Part shown: positions 27,154 through 35,598 of the stretch, one piece after another | How positions within the stretch are numbered: the stretch's first letter is position 1 | Layout of the letters: each line of letters begins with the position of its first letter | DNA from: Mesobacillus campisalis | GTDB taxonomy: Bacteria > Bacillota > Bacilli > Bacillales > Cytobacillaceae | Assembly: GCF_000986785.1 (NCBI RefSeq) | Contig: NZ_LAYY01000017.1 | Coordinates: 21,938 to 85,937, forward strand | Length of the DNA: 64,000 nt | Reading direction: 5' to 3' | Notes under the pieces: model-generated | What the model saw: only the letters and a program-made list of their open reading frames with translations | What the model was told of the DNA's origin: nothing | The model's database searches: none | Translations under genes and position numbers: made by a program

Positions 27154-27458
27154 TGGTGATTAGCGTGATCAATGGTTTGCTTCAAAATGCTTTTCACATG
27201 CTCATCGTCACAGCTATAGTAAACCGATGTCCCGTCCTTGCGAAATTTGACAAGGCGAAGGTTTTTCAGGAATCTTAATTGGTGAGAAACGGTTGATTGG
27301 AGAAGGGAGAGCTCTTCAGCGATATCGTTTACAGAATGCTCATCCTGAAAGAGAAGGTGAAGAATCCTCAACCTGGTCGGATCTGCCAGGGCTTTAAATG
27401 TCTGTGAAACGATAAACAGGGTTTCTTCATCCATGACTTCATATTTTTTCTGTCCCAA
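27150..27458 (-). CDS. czrA: ArsR-family metal-sensing repressor CzrA
   Basis: 102-residue winged-helix repressor with a TTG start behind AAGGAGG. The recognition helix is in [16 protein letters not shown]. The helix alpha-5 zinc site is complete: D85, H87, H98 and H101, equivalent to D84, H86, H97 and H100 of S. aureus CzrA; the alpha-3 Cys site of CadC/ArsR is absent. It therefore should sense Zn/Co. Likely target is the operator in front of czcD. Stop codons of czcD and czrA overlap tail to tail in TTAA. Confidence 0.92.
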   Translation of the reverse strand: MGQKKYEVMDEETLFIVSQTFKALADPTRLRILHLLFQDEHSVNDIAEELSLLQSTVSHQLRFLKNLRLVKFRKDGTSVYYSCDDEHVKSILKQTIDHANHH

Positions 27459-27506
27459 GCTAATCAGCCTCCTTATTGTAAATTATATCGTTTTCGTTTT
27501 AAATTA

Positions 27507-27537
27507 AAAATCGCGGGATTTTAATCCCGCGATTTTT
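27507..27537. terminator. Terminator of the fdhD-moaA unit
   Basis: AAAATCGCGGGATT and AATCCCGCGATTTT form a fourteen-pair stem with A/T tracts on both sides, between moaA and czrA on the minus strand. Confidence 0.85.
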
Positions 27538-27567
27538 TTAATTGCATATGGGTGTAACCGTTAGTCG

Positions 27568-28587
27568 TTACCCGCCAATATGGCTCATTTCGATTTTAGG
27601 GCGCTCCGCGTCTGTTGTGCTGCGCTCCAGGGAATACCGGTCTTTTCGGCCGTTCCAGACATCCTGAAGGAGACCGGTCAGTTCATCGTCATTTAAGCCG
27701 GACCGGATAGGGGAACGGATATCATGCCCTTTAGAGGCAAAGAGGCATGTGTACAGCATTCCGCTCGCTGAAAGCCGAGCCCGGTTGCATGTCGAACAAA
27801 AAGCATCAGACACTGAAGAAATGACACCGATTTCATCTTCGGAGCCAATGTACCGAAATCGGCTGGCAACTTCTCCGCTATAGTTTGGGCTTATCGGCTC
27901 AAGCGGCATGACCTTGCTGATTTCTTCAATAATCCGGCTCTTCGGATAAACATCATCCAGTTTCCACTTATTTGTATTGCCGACATCCATAAACTCGATG
28001 AAACGAAGAATATGGCCTTTTTCACGAAAGAATCTGGCCATGTGGAGGATGTCCGAGTCGTTCATCCCTTTTTTGACCACCATGTTGATTTTCACTTGCA
28101 GACCAGCATCGCTGGCTGCATCAATGCCGTCAAGGACGGTTTGGACCGACACACCTCGTCCATTTATTTGGCCGAAGATTTCATCCCTTAAAGAGTCAAG
28201 GGAGATGGAAACACGCTTAAGGCCAGCTTCTTTAAGTTCTTTGGCGTATTTGGGCAATAAGGAACCATTCGTAGTCATGGCAATATCTTCGACACCATCG
28301 ATACCGTTGATCTTCCTGATCAATTCGGCAACATTGGGCCGCATTAGGGGTTCTCCGCCGGTAATGCGAATTTTTTTAACACCGAGCGATGCGACAAAGA
28401 TATGGGTAAGCCGTTCCAATTCTTCAAATGAGAGGAGTTCTTCCCGTTTCAAGAATGGATAATCCGGACCAAAAATTTCCGCGGGCATGCAATAAGTGCA
28501 GCGGAAATTGCATTTGTCTGTAACTGAAATGCGCAAATCACGGAGAGGGCGTTTAAAATAATCATAAACCGTTGTATCTGTTTGCAT
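27568..28587 (-). CDS. moaA: GTP 3',8-cyclase (molybdenum cofactor)
   Basis: Radical SAM enzyme starting molybdenum cofactor synthesis. N-terminal cluster cysteines C26, C30, C33 in [21 protein letters not shown]; a C-terminal cluster [13 protein letters not shown] with a third Cys 13 residues on; and the essential Gly-Gly tail (HIGG). Length of 339 residues is normal. RBS AGGAGG lies upstream. It follows fdhD on the same strand by 27 bases, in a formate/molybdenum neighbourhood, with no other moa or moe genes in the window. Confidence 0.96.
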   Translation of the reverse strand: MQTDTTVYDYFKRPLRDLRISVTDKCNFRCTYCMPAEIFGPDYPFLKREELLSFEELERLTHIFVASLGVKKIRITGGEPLMRPNVAELIRKINGIDGVEDIAMTTNGSLLPKYAKELKEAGLKRVSISLDSLRDEIFGQINGRGVSVQTVLDGIDAASDAGLQVKINMVVKKGMNDSDILHMARFFREKGHILRFIEFMDVGNTNKWKLDDVYPKSRIIEEISKVMPLEPISPNYSGEVASRFRYIGSEDEIGVISSVSDAFCSTCNRARLSASGMLYTCLFASKGHDIRSPIRSGLNDDELTGLLQDVWNGRKDRYSLERSTTDAERPKIEMSHIGG

Positions 28588-28614
28588 CGGTTTTTCCCTC
28601 CTTTTTAAAAACTG

Positions 28615-29403
28615 CTAATCTATTATTCGTTCCGGACAGGAATAGACGTTGAATGAGTTCCCGCGGATAAATCCGACCGCAGTGATGTTCAGGTCATTGG
28701 CAAGCTTGATCGCCAAATCCGTTGGCGCCGATTTTGAGAGGACGATGCCAACTCCAATCTTAGCCGCTTTCAATAAAACTTCAGATGAGATGCGCCCGCT
28801 AAATACTATGATTTTATCACGAACAGGCACTTTATTCAAAATACTGAATCCCAACAGCTTGTCTAGTGCGTTATGGCGTCCGATGTCGGTGCGAACCGCT
28901 ATGATTTCTTCAGGGGTGCACAAAGCTGCATTATGGACACCGCCTGTCTCATGAAAAACACGGGAGCTGTTCTGCATCTCATTCATAAGAGTGATAGCCT
29001 GAACTGCTGAAATGGCTGTGGTGGAGGTTGATGTCCTGGCCGTTTTTGCATCATTATGGAAATAGAATTGCCGGCTTTTTCCACAGCAGGAACCAATGAA
29101 TCGCTTGGAATAGTACTGCTGGTTGGTTGTTGTTTCCGCTTTTATCGTTACGTAGGCATAGCCTCGGTCTTCATCAATGCTCATGGAAAGAATGTCGCTG
29201 TAAAAACGTATGACACCTTCGGAAGCGAGAAATCCGACAACCATTTCTTCGAGATGGGCGGGAGTGCACACCATGGTAGCAAACTCGGAATCATTGACAA
29301 AAATCGTCAATGGAAATTCATTTACAATGACATCCTCGACATGAAGGAATTGTCCATTAGAGTATTTGGTGATGGTATATTTTTCGCTCATGCTTTCCGA
29401 CAT
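28615..29403 (-). CDS. fdhD: Formate dehydrogenase accessory sulfurtransferase FdhD
   Basis: Transfers sulfur to the molybdenum cofactor of formate dehydrogenase. The 262-residue protein has VNEFPLTIFVNDSEFATMVCTP, the sulfur-carrying Cys pair in IGSCCGKS, FHETGGVHNAALC, RTDIGRHNALDK and FSGRISSEVLLKAAKIG. The ATG at 29403 is preferred over an upstream GTG because AGGTGA sits directly before it. Transcribed with moaA, away from the formate transporter and the oxidoreductase it probably serves. Confidence 0.95.
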   Translation of the reverse strand: MSESMSEKYTITKYSNGQFLHVEDVIVNEFPLTIFVNDSEFATMVCTPAHLEEMVVGFLASEGVIRFYSDILSMSIDEDRGYAYVTIKAETTTNQQYYSKRFIGSCCGKSRQFYFHNDAKTARTSTSTTAISAVQAITLMNEMQNSSRVFHETGGVHNAALCTPEEIIAVRTDIGRHNALDKLLGFSILNKVPVRDKIIVFSGRISSEVLLKAAKIGVGIVLSKSAPTDLAIKLANDLNITAVGFIRGNSFNVYSCPERIID

Positions 29404-29507
29404 TGTCTTCACCTAGATTCTTTGATTTAAGAGTAATTAAATTCTATACACATTTTGCAGAAAAGCACAAGTGAAATTTACAATTCGTTCATAGTGTAAA
29501 ATTGATG

Positions 29508-29546
29508 TAACAAAGTTTGCAGAATTACTTGCATATCACTTTGTTA
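29508..29546. promoter_or_regulatory. 9-bp perfect inverted repeat in the fdhD/OFA intergenic region
   Basis: TAACAAAGT (29508-29516) and ACTTTGTTA (29538-29546) are separated by 21 bases. Placed between divergent fdhD and the formate transporter gene, it could be a shared operator for both. The regulator is unknown. Confidence 0.45.
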
Positions 29547-29647
29547 AATGATAATATTCATTTTGATTTCACAAATCTGTCACATTTTGATTCGAGATAG
29601 CGACCCTGTCGTCGGTTTAAATGTTACTAGAATGAAAGCGATTAACT

Positions 29648-29746
29648 GTTGGTCCGATAGTAGCGAAACCTGCTAGAAACTAACCGTCAATCTCCCTCAA
29701 TATGCCATTTTTCCATGGAATGGCAGAGAGATTGGCGGTTTTTTGT
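29648..29746 (+). promoter_or_regulatory. Leader RNA element 1 with terminator, before the formate transporter
   Basis: GTTGGT (29648-29653) can pair with ACTAAC (29679-29684), enclosing TAGCGAAACCTGC (29661-29673). The A-A-C-C of that right arm is also the base of a terminator: the thirteen bases from 29682 pair with 29728-29740, ahead of six T. The two structures exclude each other, the arrangement of a transcriptional riboswitch or protein-controlled attenuator. A near copy occurs at 31573-31655. No known class is recognised. Confidence 0.6.
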
Positions 29747-29867
29747 TGTCCAAGGTTCTATTATTTGATTGGTTAATAGAGTTGTACCTGGGGGCCTTTA
29801 TACATATCTGCCCGCTGCGGCATAACCAATTTAAAGATGGAACTGCAAGAACTAAGGGGGAAGAAGC

Positions 29868-31133
29868 ATGAAAACAACCAAGAACAGGTGGCTGATTGCC
29901 GCCTCGGCGGTAGGGATTCACATCTCGATCGGCTCCGTATACGCGTGGAGCAACTTTACGAATCCTTTAATTGAGGAATTCGGCTGGTCATCTCAGCAAG
30001 TACAATTGACATTCAGCATTGCGATTTTATTTTTAGGATTGTCTGCAGCCTTCCTTGGCCATTTTGTCGAAAAATATGGACCAAGAAAAGCCGGGTTGCT
30101 GGCAGCAGGCTTTTTCGGAGCAGGAATCATTGGCTCTGGAGTGGCCGTTAATCTTGGATCACTGCCTTTATTGTATGCAACCTATGGAGTGCTTGGCGGA
30201 ATTGGATTAGGTGTCGGCTATATCGCACCCGTATCCACTTTGGTGAAATGGTTTCCGGACCGCCGCGGACTGGCAACAGGCCTAGCGATCATGGGCTTTG
30301 GTTTTGCAGCAGCAGTGGCAAGCCCGATTATGGATACACTGATTAAATCTGTGGGCACGGCAAATACTTTTTATATACTGGGTATTTCCTACCTAATCAT
30401 CATGACCTTATCATCCCTTTATTTGGAAAGGCCGCCAGCTGGATGGATGCCTGAAGGATTTAAAGAGAAAGTGCAGTCAGGAAAGACAAAGTTCAAGGAA
30501 GACCTTGCTCAGCTAACAGCCAATGAAGCAGTGAAAACAAAGCGCTTCTACTACCTGTGGGTAATGCTTTTCATAAACATTACTTGCGGAATCGCGATTC
30601 TGTCGGCAGCAAAGCCGCTTGCGGAAGAAAGTATTGGTCTTACAACAGCCGAAGCAGCCGCACTTGTTGGTGTACTGGGCCTGTTTAACGGTTTTGGGCG
30701 ACTGGGATGGGCGACGATTTCCGATTACATCGGCCGGCCAAATACCTACACCATTTTCTTTGCTTCGCAAATTGTCCTGTTCATGCTTCTGCCGCAAACG
30801 ACATCCGCCATCCTTTTCCAGGTGATGCTGGCAATCATTTACACCATGTATGGCGGCGGGTTCGCAGCGATTCCGGCATTTATCGGTGATGTCTTCGGAA
30901 CAAAACAGCTAGGTGCAATTCATGGCTACATCCTGACAGCCTGGGCGGCTGCAGGTTTGGCTGGTCCAATGTTTGCAGCATGGATCAAAGATACAACAGG
31001 CAGCTATGCGGGAAGTCTTTCTTTCTTCTCGGGAATGTTTGTGCTCGCCTTAATCGTTTCCCTGCTTGTCCGCGTCGATATCAGCCGATTGCGTAAACGG
31101 AATGAAGCGAAGCCATCCAATCTGGCAAGCTAA
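29868..31133 (+). CDS. OFA-family MFS transporter (oxalate/formate antiporter type)
   Basis: Twelve-helix major facilitator of 421 residues with AAGGGGGAAG upstream. Family signs are AVGIHISIGSVYAWSNFTNPL in TM1, FVEKYGPRKAGLLAAG in the loop 2-3 motif, PVSTLVKWFPDRRGLATGLAIMGFG, and RLGWATISDYIGRPNTY after TM8. OFA proteins exchange formate, oxalate or related acids. Its place between fdhD and a formate-dehydrogenase-like gene suggests formate. Transcribed from a leader with a regulatory RNA element. Confidence 0.85.
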   Translation: MKTTKNRWLIAASAVGIHISIGSVYAWSNFTNPLIEEFGWSSQQVQLTFSIAILFLGLSAAFLGHFVEKYGPRKAGLLAAGFFGAGIIGSGVAVNLGSLPLLYATYGVLGGIGLGVGYIAPVSTLVKWFPDRRGLATGLAIMGFGFAAAVASPIMDTLIKSVGTANTFYILGISYLIIMTLSSLYLERPPAGWMPEGFKEKVQSGKTKFKEDLAQLTANEAVKTKRFYYLWVMLFINITCGIAILSAAKPLAEESIGLTTAEAAALVGVLGLFNGFGRLGWATISDYIGRPNTYTIFFASQIVLFMLLPQTTSAILFQVMLAIIYTMYGGGFAAIPAFIGDVFGTKQLGAIHGYILTAWAAAGLAGPMFAAWIKDTTGSYAGSLSFFSGMFVLALIVSLLVRVDISRLRKRNEAKPSNLAS

Positions 31134-31203
31134 TTTTTCACGCTTCAATCGTTCGTATGGTACAATACCTATCATGTAAGACCGCTTGAAATGGGAGGAT
31201 ATT

Positions 31204-31563
31204 GTGAATAAATACGAAGCTGAATTCAGCAATATAGTCCGTTCATTCCGTAAGAAGCATATGGGGAAAGGACCAAGCAAGATTACCACCACTTTTTGTA
31301 AGAATTGGGCCATTTGTGAGATGGAGGGGAACCTCTCTCCAGTCGAAAAATTCATGGCTTCTGCAAGCGAAGGCAAGCAGGCGCTTAGGGCAGCCAGGAC
31401 CGAAATGGTAAAAGAAATGTACCGCAGGAATCCTCCAAAAGAAATGGAAGAATTCCTGGGGTGCAAATTTAAAGAGTTATTTGTCGATATTGATATTGAC
31501 CGCGATTTTGGAATGTCAATCTTCGTTTTTGACGAAGACATTCAGGCAAAATTTAATCTTTAG
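31204..31563 (+). CDS. DUF2294 (MpsC-like) protein
   Basis: 119-residue protein with a GTG start at 31204 behind GGGAGG (31193-31198). The sequence FSNIVRSFRKKHMGKGPSKI, then AICEMEGNLSPVEKFMASASEGKQALRAARTE, and a C-terminal FKELFVDIDIDRDFGMSIFVFDED match the DUF2294 family, also named MpsC for its link to a Na+-coupled membrane potential/bicarbonate system in staphylococci. MpsA and MpsB are not here. It lies between the formate transporter and the oxidoreductase and may belong to their unit, though a TACAAT at 31161 suggests its own promoter. Confidence 0.75.
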   Translation: MNKYEAEFSNIVRSFRKKHMGKGPSKITTTFCKNWAICEMEGNLSPVEKFMASASEGKQALRAARTEMVKEMYRRNPPKEMEEFLGCKFKELFVDIDIDRDFGMSIFVFDEDIQAKFNL

Positions 31564-31572
31564 GTATGGCAC

Positions 31573-31655
31573 TTGGTAGCGAACCTGCAAAAGACTAACC
31601 ACCGTATGAATCCATCAGCAAGCAGTGATGCATTGGATTTCGCGGTGGTTTTTTC
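31573..31655 (+). promoter_or_regulatory. Leader RNA element 2 with terminator, before the oxidoreductase gene
   Basis: TTGGT (31573-31577) can pair with ACTAA (31594-31598), enclosing TAGCGAACCTGC (31577-31588). AACCACCG (31597-31604) then pairs with CGGTGGTT (31643-31650), with AATCCA/TGGATT inside, and six T follow. Sequence and layout repeat element 1 at 29648-29746. The alternative stems again share the ACTAACC segment. Confidence 0.6.
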
Positions 31656-31805
31656 GTTTCACGGGCACAGCCTTCTTTCATTCAACCGTAAAGTTACTAT
31701 ATCTATCGTAATTAAAATTAATACAGTAATTATTACTATGGAAAAACAGAAAAAGGGATTTTTCTATTATATAACCTGCTAAAACTGTATCAGGAGGGTT
31801 TCAGA

Positions 31806-34166
31806 ATGGGAAAAACAAAACATCCAGGTCCTCAGAAGAAAGCGGCGATGCCTTCACCAAAGCATTGGGTAAGCCCCATTCCTTTTGGACTGACAAAAAT
31901 CAAGCCGAAGCATATTCGGGACACGATGAAAATTGCCTGGGACAACCGTGACAACCTCGGCTATGCAGCCAACATCATTACTAAGGGTGTTTGCGACGGC
32001 TGTGCACTCGGTGTTTCGGGTCTATACGACCAAACGCTGACAGGCCCGCATGTATGTACAACTAGATTGAATGTACTTCGCCTGAACACAGCGGGCTCCA
32101 TCAAACCGGAAATCCTTCATGCGGATATCGATGAGCTTCGCAAGTATGACAGCACCGAACTTCGCAAACTTGGACGCATCCCGTATCCAATGATCCGCAG
32201 GAAAGGCGAGCGCAAGTTTTCCCGTATCACTTGGGATGAAGCGATGGACATGATTGCGAATAAAATGAAGAAACTCGATCCTAAGCAGTATGCCTTTTAC
32301 CTGACAAGCCGCGGGATCACCAATGAATCCTATTATGTAGCAGGCAAGGTATCTCGCTTCCTGGGAACAAACAATATTGACAATGCGAGCCGGATTTGCC
32401 ATTCACCATCCAAGACAGCCCTGAAGCGTTCAATCGGAGTTGGCGCATCAACTGCTAACTACCTTGACTGGATTGGTACAGATGTCCTGCTGTTCTGGGG
32501 AAGTGTCGCCTCCAACGCATCTCCTGTTTCTTCAAAATACATGCTTGAAGCAAAGAAAAAGGGAACAAAAATCATTGTCGTCAATCCTTATAAAGAACCG
32601 GCAATGGATAAATACTGGATCCCATCCAATCCGGAGTCTGCTTTGTTTGGCACAAAGCTTGCCGATGATTTCTATCAGGTGAATATTGGCGGCGACATCG
32701 CTTTTATGCACGGAATCATGAAACACTGGTTTGACATGGAAGAGAAGCAGTACGGTTCAGCGATCAACCACCAGTTTGTCAATGAGCATGTGAATGGATA
32801 TGAAGAACTGAAAGCAAATGTCCAGGCGCAGTCGTGGGAAGAAATTATTAAATCTTCCGGGATTACGAAAGAGCGGATCATCGAGCTGGCTGAAATATTG
32901 GCGAACAGCAAAAATGCTGTTTACGCATGGGCGCTAGGTCTTACGATGCATTCATTTGCTACAGACAATATCTCCCAGGTAGCGAACCTTGCGCTGCTTC
33001 GCGGACATCTTGGCCGCAAGCATGTAGGTCTGATGCCATTCCGCGGCCACTCCTCCGTCCAGGGAAGCGGAGAAATGGGAGCAGACCCATTCGTTCTTCC
33101 TGGCGGCGACTTCTATGGTGAAAACATGGAACGAATTGAAAAGCTATGGGGCTTTGAACTGGCGAAATGGCAGGGAGACATTGTCGGCGTGACACTTGAA
33201 AACATCCTTTTGCCAGAAGATCATGAACGAAAGATTAAATTGTATTATATGTCTGGCGGCAATTTCCTTGAGACTATGCCAGATCCGAATTTTATTGAAA
33301 AGGCACTTTCCGAACTCGAAATCCGTGTTCACCAGGATATCATCCTGAATACATCAACGCTTGTGGATGCAAAAGAAGCGGTGATCGTGCTTCCAGCCAA
33401 AACCCGGTATGAGCAGGAAGACGGCGGAACATCCACTTCTACTGAGCGGATGGTATACTTTAGCCCTGAAATTGAAGGCAATAAAAACGCTATTGAAGAA
33501 GCACGTGCTGAGTGGAAGATATATATCGACCTCGCCAAGCGCGTAAAACCGGAGACAGCCCATTTGGTTGAATTTAGTTCCGGCCAGGAAATCCGCGATG
33601 AGATAGCGAAAGCAAACCCAAGCTATGACGGTATCCAGCACTTGAAAAAAGCCGGTGATGTCTTCCAGTGGGGCGGAGCGTGGCTTTGTGAAGATGGTAT
33701 CTGTCCTACAGCAGACGGAAAAGGAAACCTGGTCCCTGTCGAGATTCCGGAACTTGGCAAAAAGGAAGGCCAATTCATTGTTACTTCCCGCCGCGGCAAG
33801 CAATTTAACTCGATGGTGTACAGTGAAGTGGACCCATTGAACGGCGCCGGACGATACGATGTGCTTATGAATGCCGAAGACGCCCATGACCTGAGCATTG
33901 CGGAAGGAGAAGGCATCGTGCTGCATAATGGTTTTGGCGTATTCCAGGGACGTGCGAAGTTCGTTGAAATTGCCCGCGGAAACGTGGAAGTCCATTTCCC
34001 TGAAGGAAACTTCCTGCTGCCAAGAGGACGTTACGAGAAATTCGCCGGAATCCCGGACTACAACATCACGGTTACGCTTGAAAAAGCAGATCGCTACAGC
34101 GCCCGTAAAGATGTTCAATATCAGGAAAAGCGCATCGAAGAGGACGAAATCGATGCGCCAGCATAA
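31806..34166 (+). CDS. FdhF/YdeP-type molybdopterin oxidoreductase (formate-dehydrogenase-like)
   Basis: 786-residue molybdenum bis-MGD enzyme, RBS AGGAGGG. N-terminal cysteines C63, C66 and C84 form only a partial cluster motif (CxxC, 17 residues, C), as in FdhF/YdeP-group proteins. The Mo-ligand segment reads RICHSPSK with C198-H199, the Cys-His pair of formate dehydrogenases. Other signs: RITWDEAMDMIANKM, RGHSSVQGSGEMG, and a C-terminal MopB domain with RGKQFNSMVYSEVDPLNGAGRYDVLMN. No separate beta or gamma subunit follows. Likely formate or a related substrate, supported by fdhD and the OFA transporter nearby; electron acceptor unknown. Preceded by leader RNA element 2. Confidence 0.8.
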   Translation: MGKTKHPGPQKKAAMPSPKHWVSPIPFGLTKIKPKHIRDTMKIAWDNRDNLGYAANIITKGVCDGCALGVSGLYDQTLTGPHVCTTRLNVLRLNTAGSIKPEILHADIDELRKYDSTELRKLGRIPYPMIRRKGERKFSRITWDEAMDMIANKMKKLDPKQYAFYLTSRGITNESYYVAGKVSRFLGTNNIDNASRICHSPSKTALKRSIGVGASTANYLDWIGTDVLLFWGSVASNASPVSSKYMLEAKKKGTKIIVVNPYKEPAMDKYWIPSNPESALFGTKLADDFYQVNIGGDIAFMHGIMKHWFDMEEKQYGSAINHQFVNEHVNGYEELKANVQAQSWEEIIKSSGITKERIIELAEILANSKNAVYAWALGLTMHSFATDNISQVANLALLRGHLGRKHVGLMPFRGHSSVQGSGEMGADPFVLPGGDFYGENMERIEKLWGFELAKWQGDIVGVTLENILLPEDHERKIKLYYMSGGNFLETMPDPNFIEKALSELEIRVHQDIILNTSTLVDAKEAVIVLPAKTRYEQEDGGTSTSTERMVYFSPEIEGNKNAIEEARAEWKIYIDLAKRVKPETAHLVEFSSGQEIRDEIAKANPSYDGIQHLKKAGDVFQWGGAWLCEDGICPTADGKGNLVPVEIPELGKKEGQFIVTSRRGKQFNSMVYSEVDPLNGAGRYDVLMNAEDAHDLSIAEGEGIVLHNGFGVFQGRAKFVEIARGNVEVHFPEGNFLLPRGRYEKFAGIPDYNITVTLEKADRYSARKDVQYQEKRIEEDEIDAPA

Positions 34167-34170
34167 AAAG

Positions 34171-34203
34171 AGGCTTGCAGACTTGGTCTGCAAGCTTTTT
34201 ATA
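34171..34203 (+). terminator. Terminator of the oxidoreductase gene
   Basis: CTTGCAGAC and GTCTGCAAG pair around a three-base loop, followed by five T. Confidence 0.9.
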
Positions 34204-34220
34204 TCGGGTGGGAATATTTG

Positions 34221-34500
34221 GTAGGTCTCCTTGGAGCCCGCGAAATGGATACAAAGGATGAAGTGGTCGCCAATCAGTCCTCTTGGTGCCCGTCGAGAGG
34301 GAAAAATGGGTGAAGCGGTCGCCAATCAGTCCTCTTGGTGCCCGTCGAGAGGAAAAAATGGTGGAAGCGGTCACCAATCAGTCCTCTTGGTGCCCGTAGA
34401 GAGGGGGAAAATGGTTGGAGCGGTCGCCAATCAGTCCTCTTGAAGCCCACTAAGGAGATACAATGGTTGAAGCGGTCACCAATAACTCCTCTTGGGTCCG
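34221..34500. repeat. 52-bp tandem repeat, five to six copies (array B)
   Basis: The core GGTCGCCAATCAGTCC recurs with GTCRCC at 34266, 34318, 34370, 34423 and 34475 (spacings 52, 52, 53, 52); a diverged half copy precedes. A unit reads CCAATCAGTCCTCTTGG, TGCCCGTCGAGAGG, GAAAAATGGGTGAAGCGGTCG. Central copies are nearly identical. It lies between converging genes, after a terminator. Frames open through it are repeat by-products, not genes. Confidence 0.9.
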
Positions 34501-34524
34501 AGAAGCGACAATCAAACCCACCAC

Positions 34525-34553
34525 ATTAAAAAGGAGGCTGGTCATCCAGCCTC
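34525..34553 (-). terminator. cydAB terminator
   Basis: GAGGCTGG and CCAGCCTC with a four-base loop and a T run on the minus strand; the hairpin begins inside the cydB stop codon. Confidence 0.85.
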
Positions 34554-35592
34554 ATCCTTTCTGCCGCAAGTACTTTTTATCATGCATAAACAAGCTCCAG
34601 AAATAAATGAATCCGGGAAAAAGAATGGCGAACCCGACAATATAGGTAATAAAGACGGCTCTGAACGAGTTGGGGTCCGTAAATGCGGATTCTATGGTTA
34701 CGTCAGGATAAATGATGTAAGGCAAATGAGCCTTTCCATAAACATAGCTCGCAATAAAATATTGAATGGTCACCGCAATCACCGAAAGCCTTGGCATTCC
34801 CTGAATCCTTTTATCAAAAAAGTTGGTCACAAACAATCCAAGGCCGCTAATCAAAAAGAAGCCAAGCGAGATGAGCAGGAGCGGAAGGTCATCCATCATC
34901 CTGGTATATATCCAGTTTGCTTCCCGTTCCAATGTAAGCATGATGCAAAAAGCCATCAGCAAGGAGATCGGGCCCGAGATTTTGGCATCGCGCAGGTATA
35001 CATAATAAGCATCCATCTCATCGGAAACCTTTGAGTAGTCAGCCAGCAATAGCGAAGACAGAAAAAGCGTGCTGCTGATGGCAAAACCTATAAAAGCATA
35101 GACATTCTCGCTTGTGAAGAGCCGGGCGAGGTTTAGTTGGGTTAAGCCTTCGCCGTATTCTACAAATCCTCCGTGTGTGATTGGAAGCACACTGATCAGC
35201 AGGCCTGGAATGAGGATACCTGCAATTCCCGAGATATAGGTGAGAGGTTTTTTATATTCGGTGGCGATATTGGAAAAAACCAGGAACGCACTGCGCAATG
35301 CAAGGAGGAGCAAAATCATGCTCCCGGGAACCAGCAGGATGGTTCCCAGTGTATAGGCCGCTGTCGGAAACAAGCTGTATACGGCAACAACAAGAGCCAC
35401 AATAAATGTATTGGTTACTTCCCATGTAGGTGACAAATACCGGTTTGCAATATCCGTTGCTCTCGTTTTTTGCCGGTTAAAATAGATCATCGACCAAAAG
35501 CCTGCACCAAAATCCATCGTGGCCATAACGGCATAAATAAAAACAAATCCCCAAAGTACCGTAATCGCAATCAATGCATCTGTCATTGGCAA
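34552..35592 (-). CDS. cydB: Cytochrome bd quinol oxidase subunit II
   Basis: 346-residue eight-to-nine-helix membrane subunit of the bd-type terminal oxidase, starting with LWGFVFIYAVMATMDFGAGFWS, the conserved N-terminal helix with the acidic residue in the membrane. PTWEVTNTFIVALVVAVYSLFPTAAY and a C-terminal FPGFIYFWSLF also match. Six bases after cydA. No cydC/cydD assembly genes follow, unlike B. subtilis cydABCD, so this may be the second (YthAB-like) oxidase. Confidence 0.9.
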   Translation of the reverse strand: MPMTDALIAITVLWGFVFIYAVMATMDFGAGFWSMIYFNRQKTRATDIANRYLSPTWEVTNTFIVALVVAVYSLFPTAAYTLGTILLVPGSMILLLLALRSAFLVFSNIATEYKKPLTYISGIAGILIPGLLISVLPITHGGFVEYGEGLTQLNLARLFTSENVYAFIGFAISSTLFLSSLLLADYSKVSDEMDAYYVYLRDAKISGPISLLMAFCIMLTLEREANWIYTRMMDDLPLLLISLGFFLISGLGLFVTNFFDKRIQGMPRLSVIAVTIQYFIASYVYGKAHLPYIIYPDVTIESAFTDPNSFRAVFITYIVGFAILFPGFIYFWSLFMHDKKYLRQKG

Positions 35593-35598
35593 GGCCCC

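Noticed and set aside
29648..29684. PreQ1-I riboswitch
   Set aside because: TAGC...ACC...AAACTAA looks superficially similar, but a proper P1 stem cannot be drawn and no queuosine gene follows; the second copy fits even less.
34231..34443. Open frame for a 70-residue repetitive peptide
   Set aside because: Produced by 52-bp array B; no ribosome binding site and no conserved start.
34221..34500. CRISPR array
   Set aside because: Repeats are directly adjacent with no unique spacers and no cas genes are near.
35173..35433. Plus-strand frames inside cydB and cydA
   Set aside because: Shadows of membrane protein genes, without ribosome binding sites or family resemblance.
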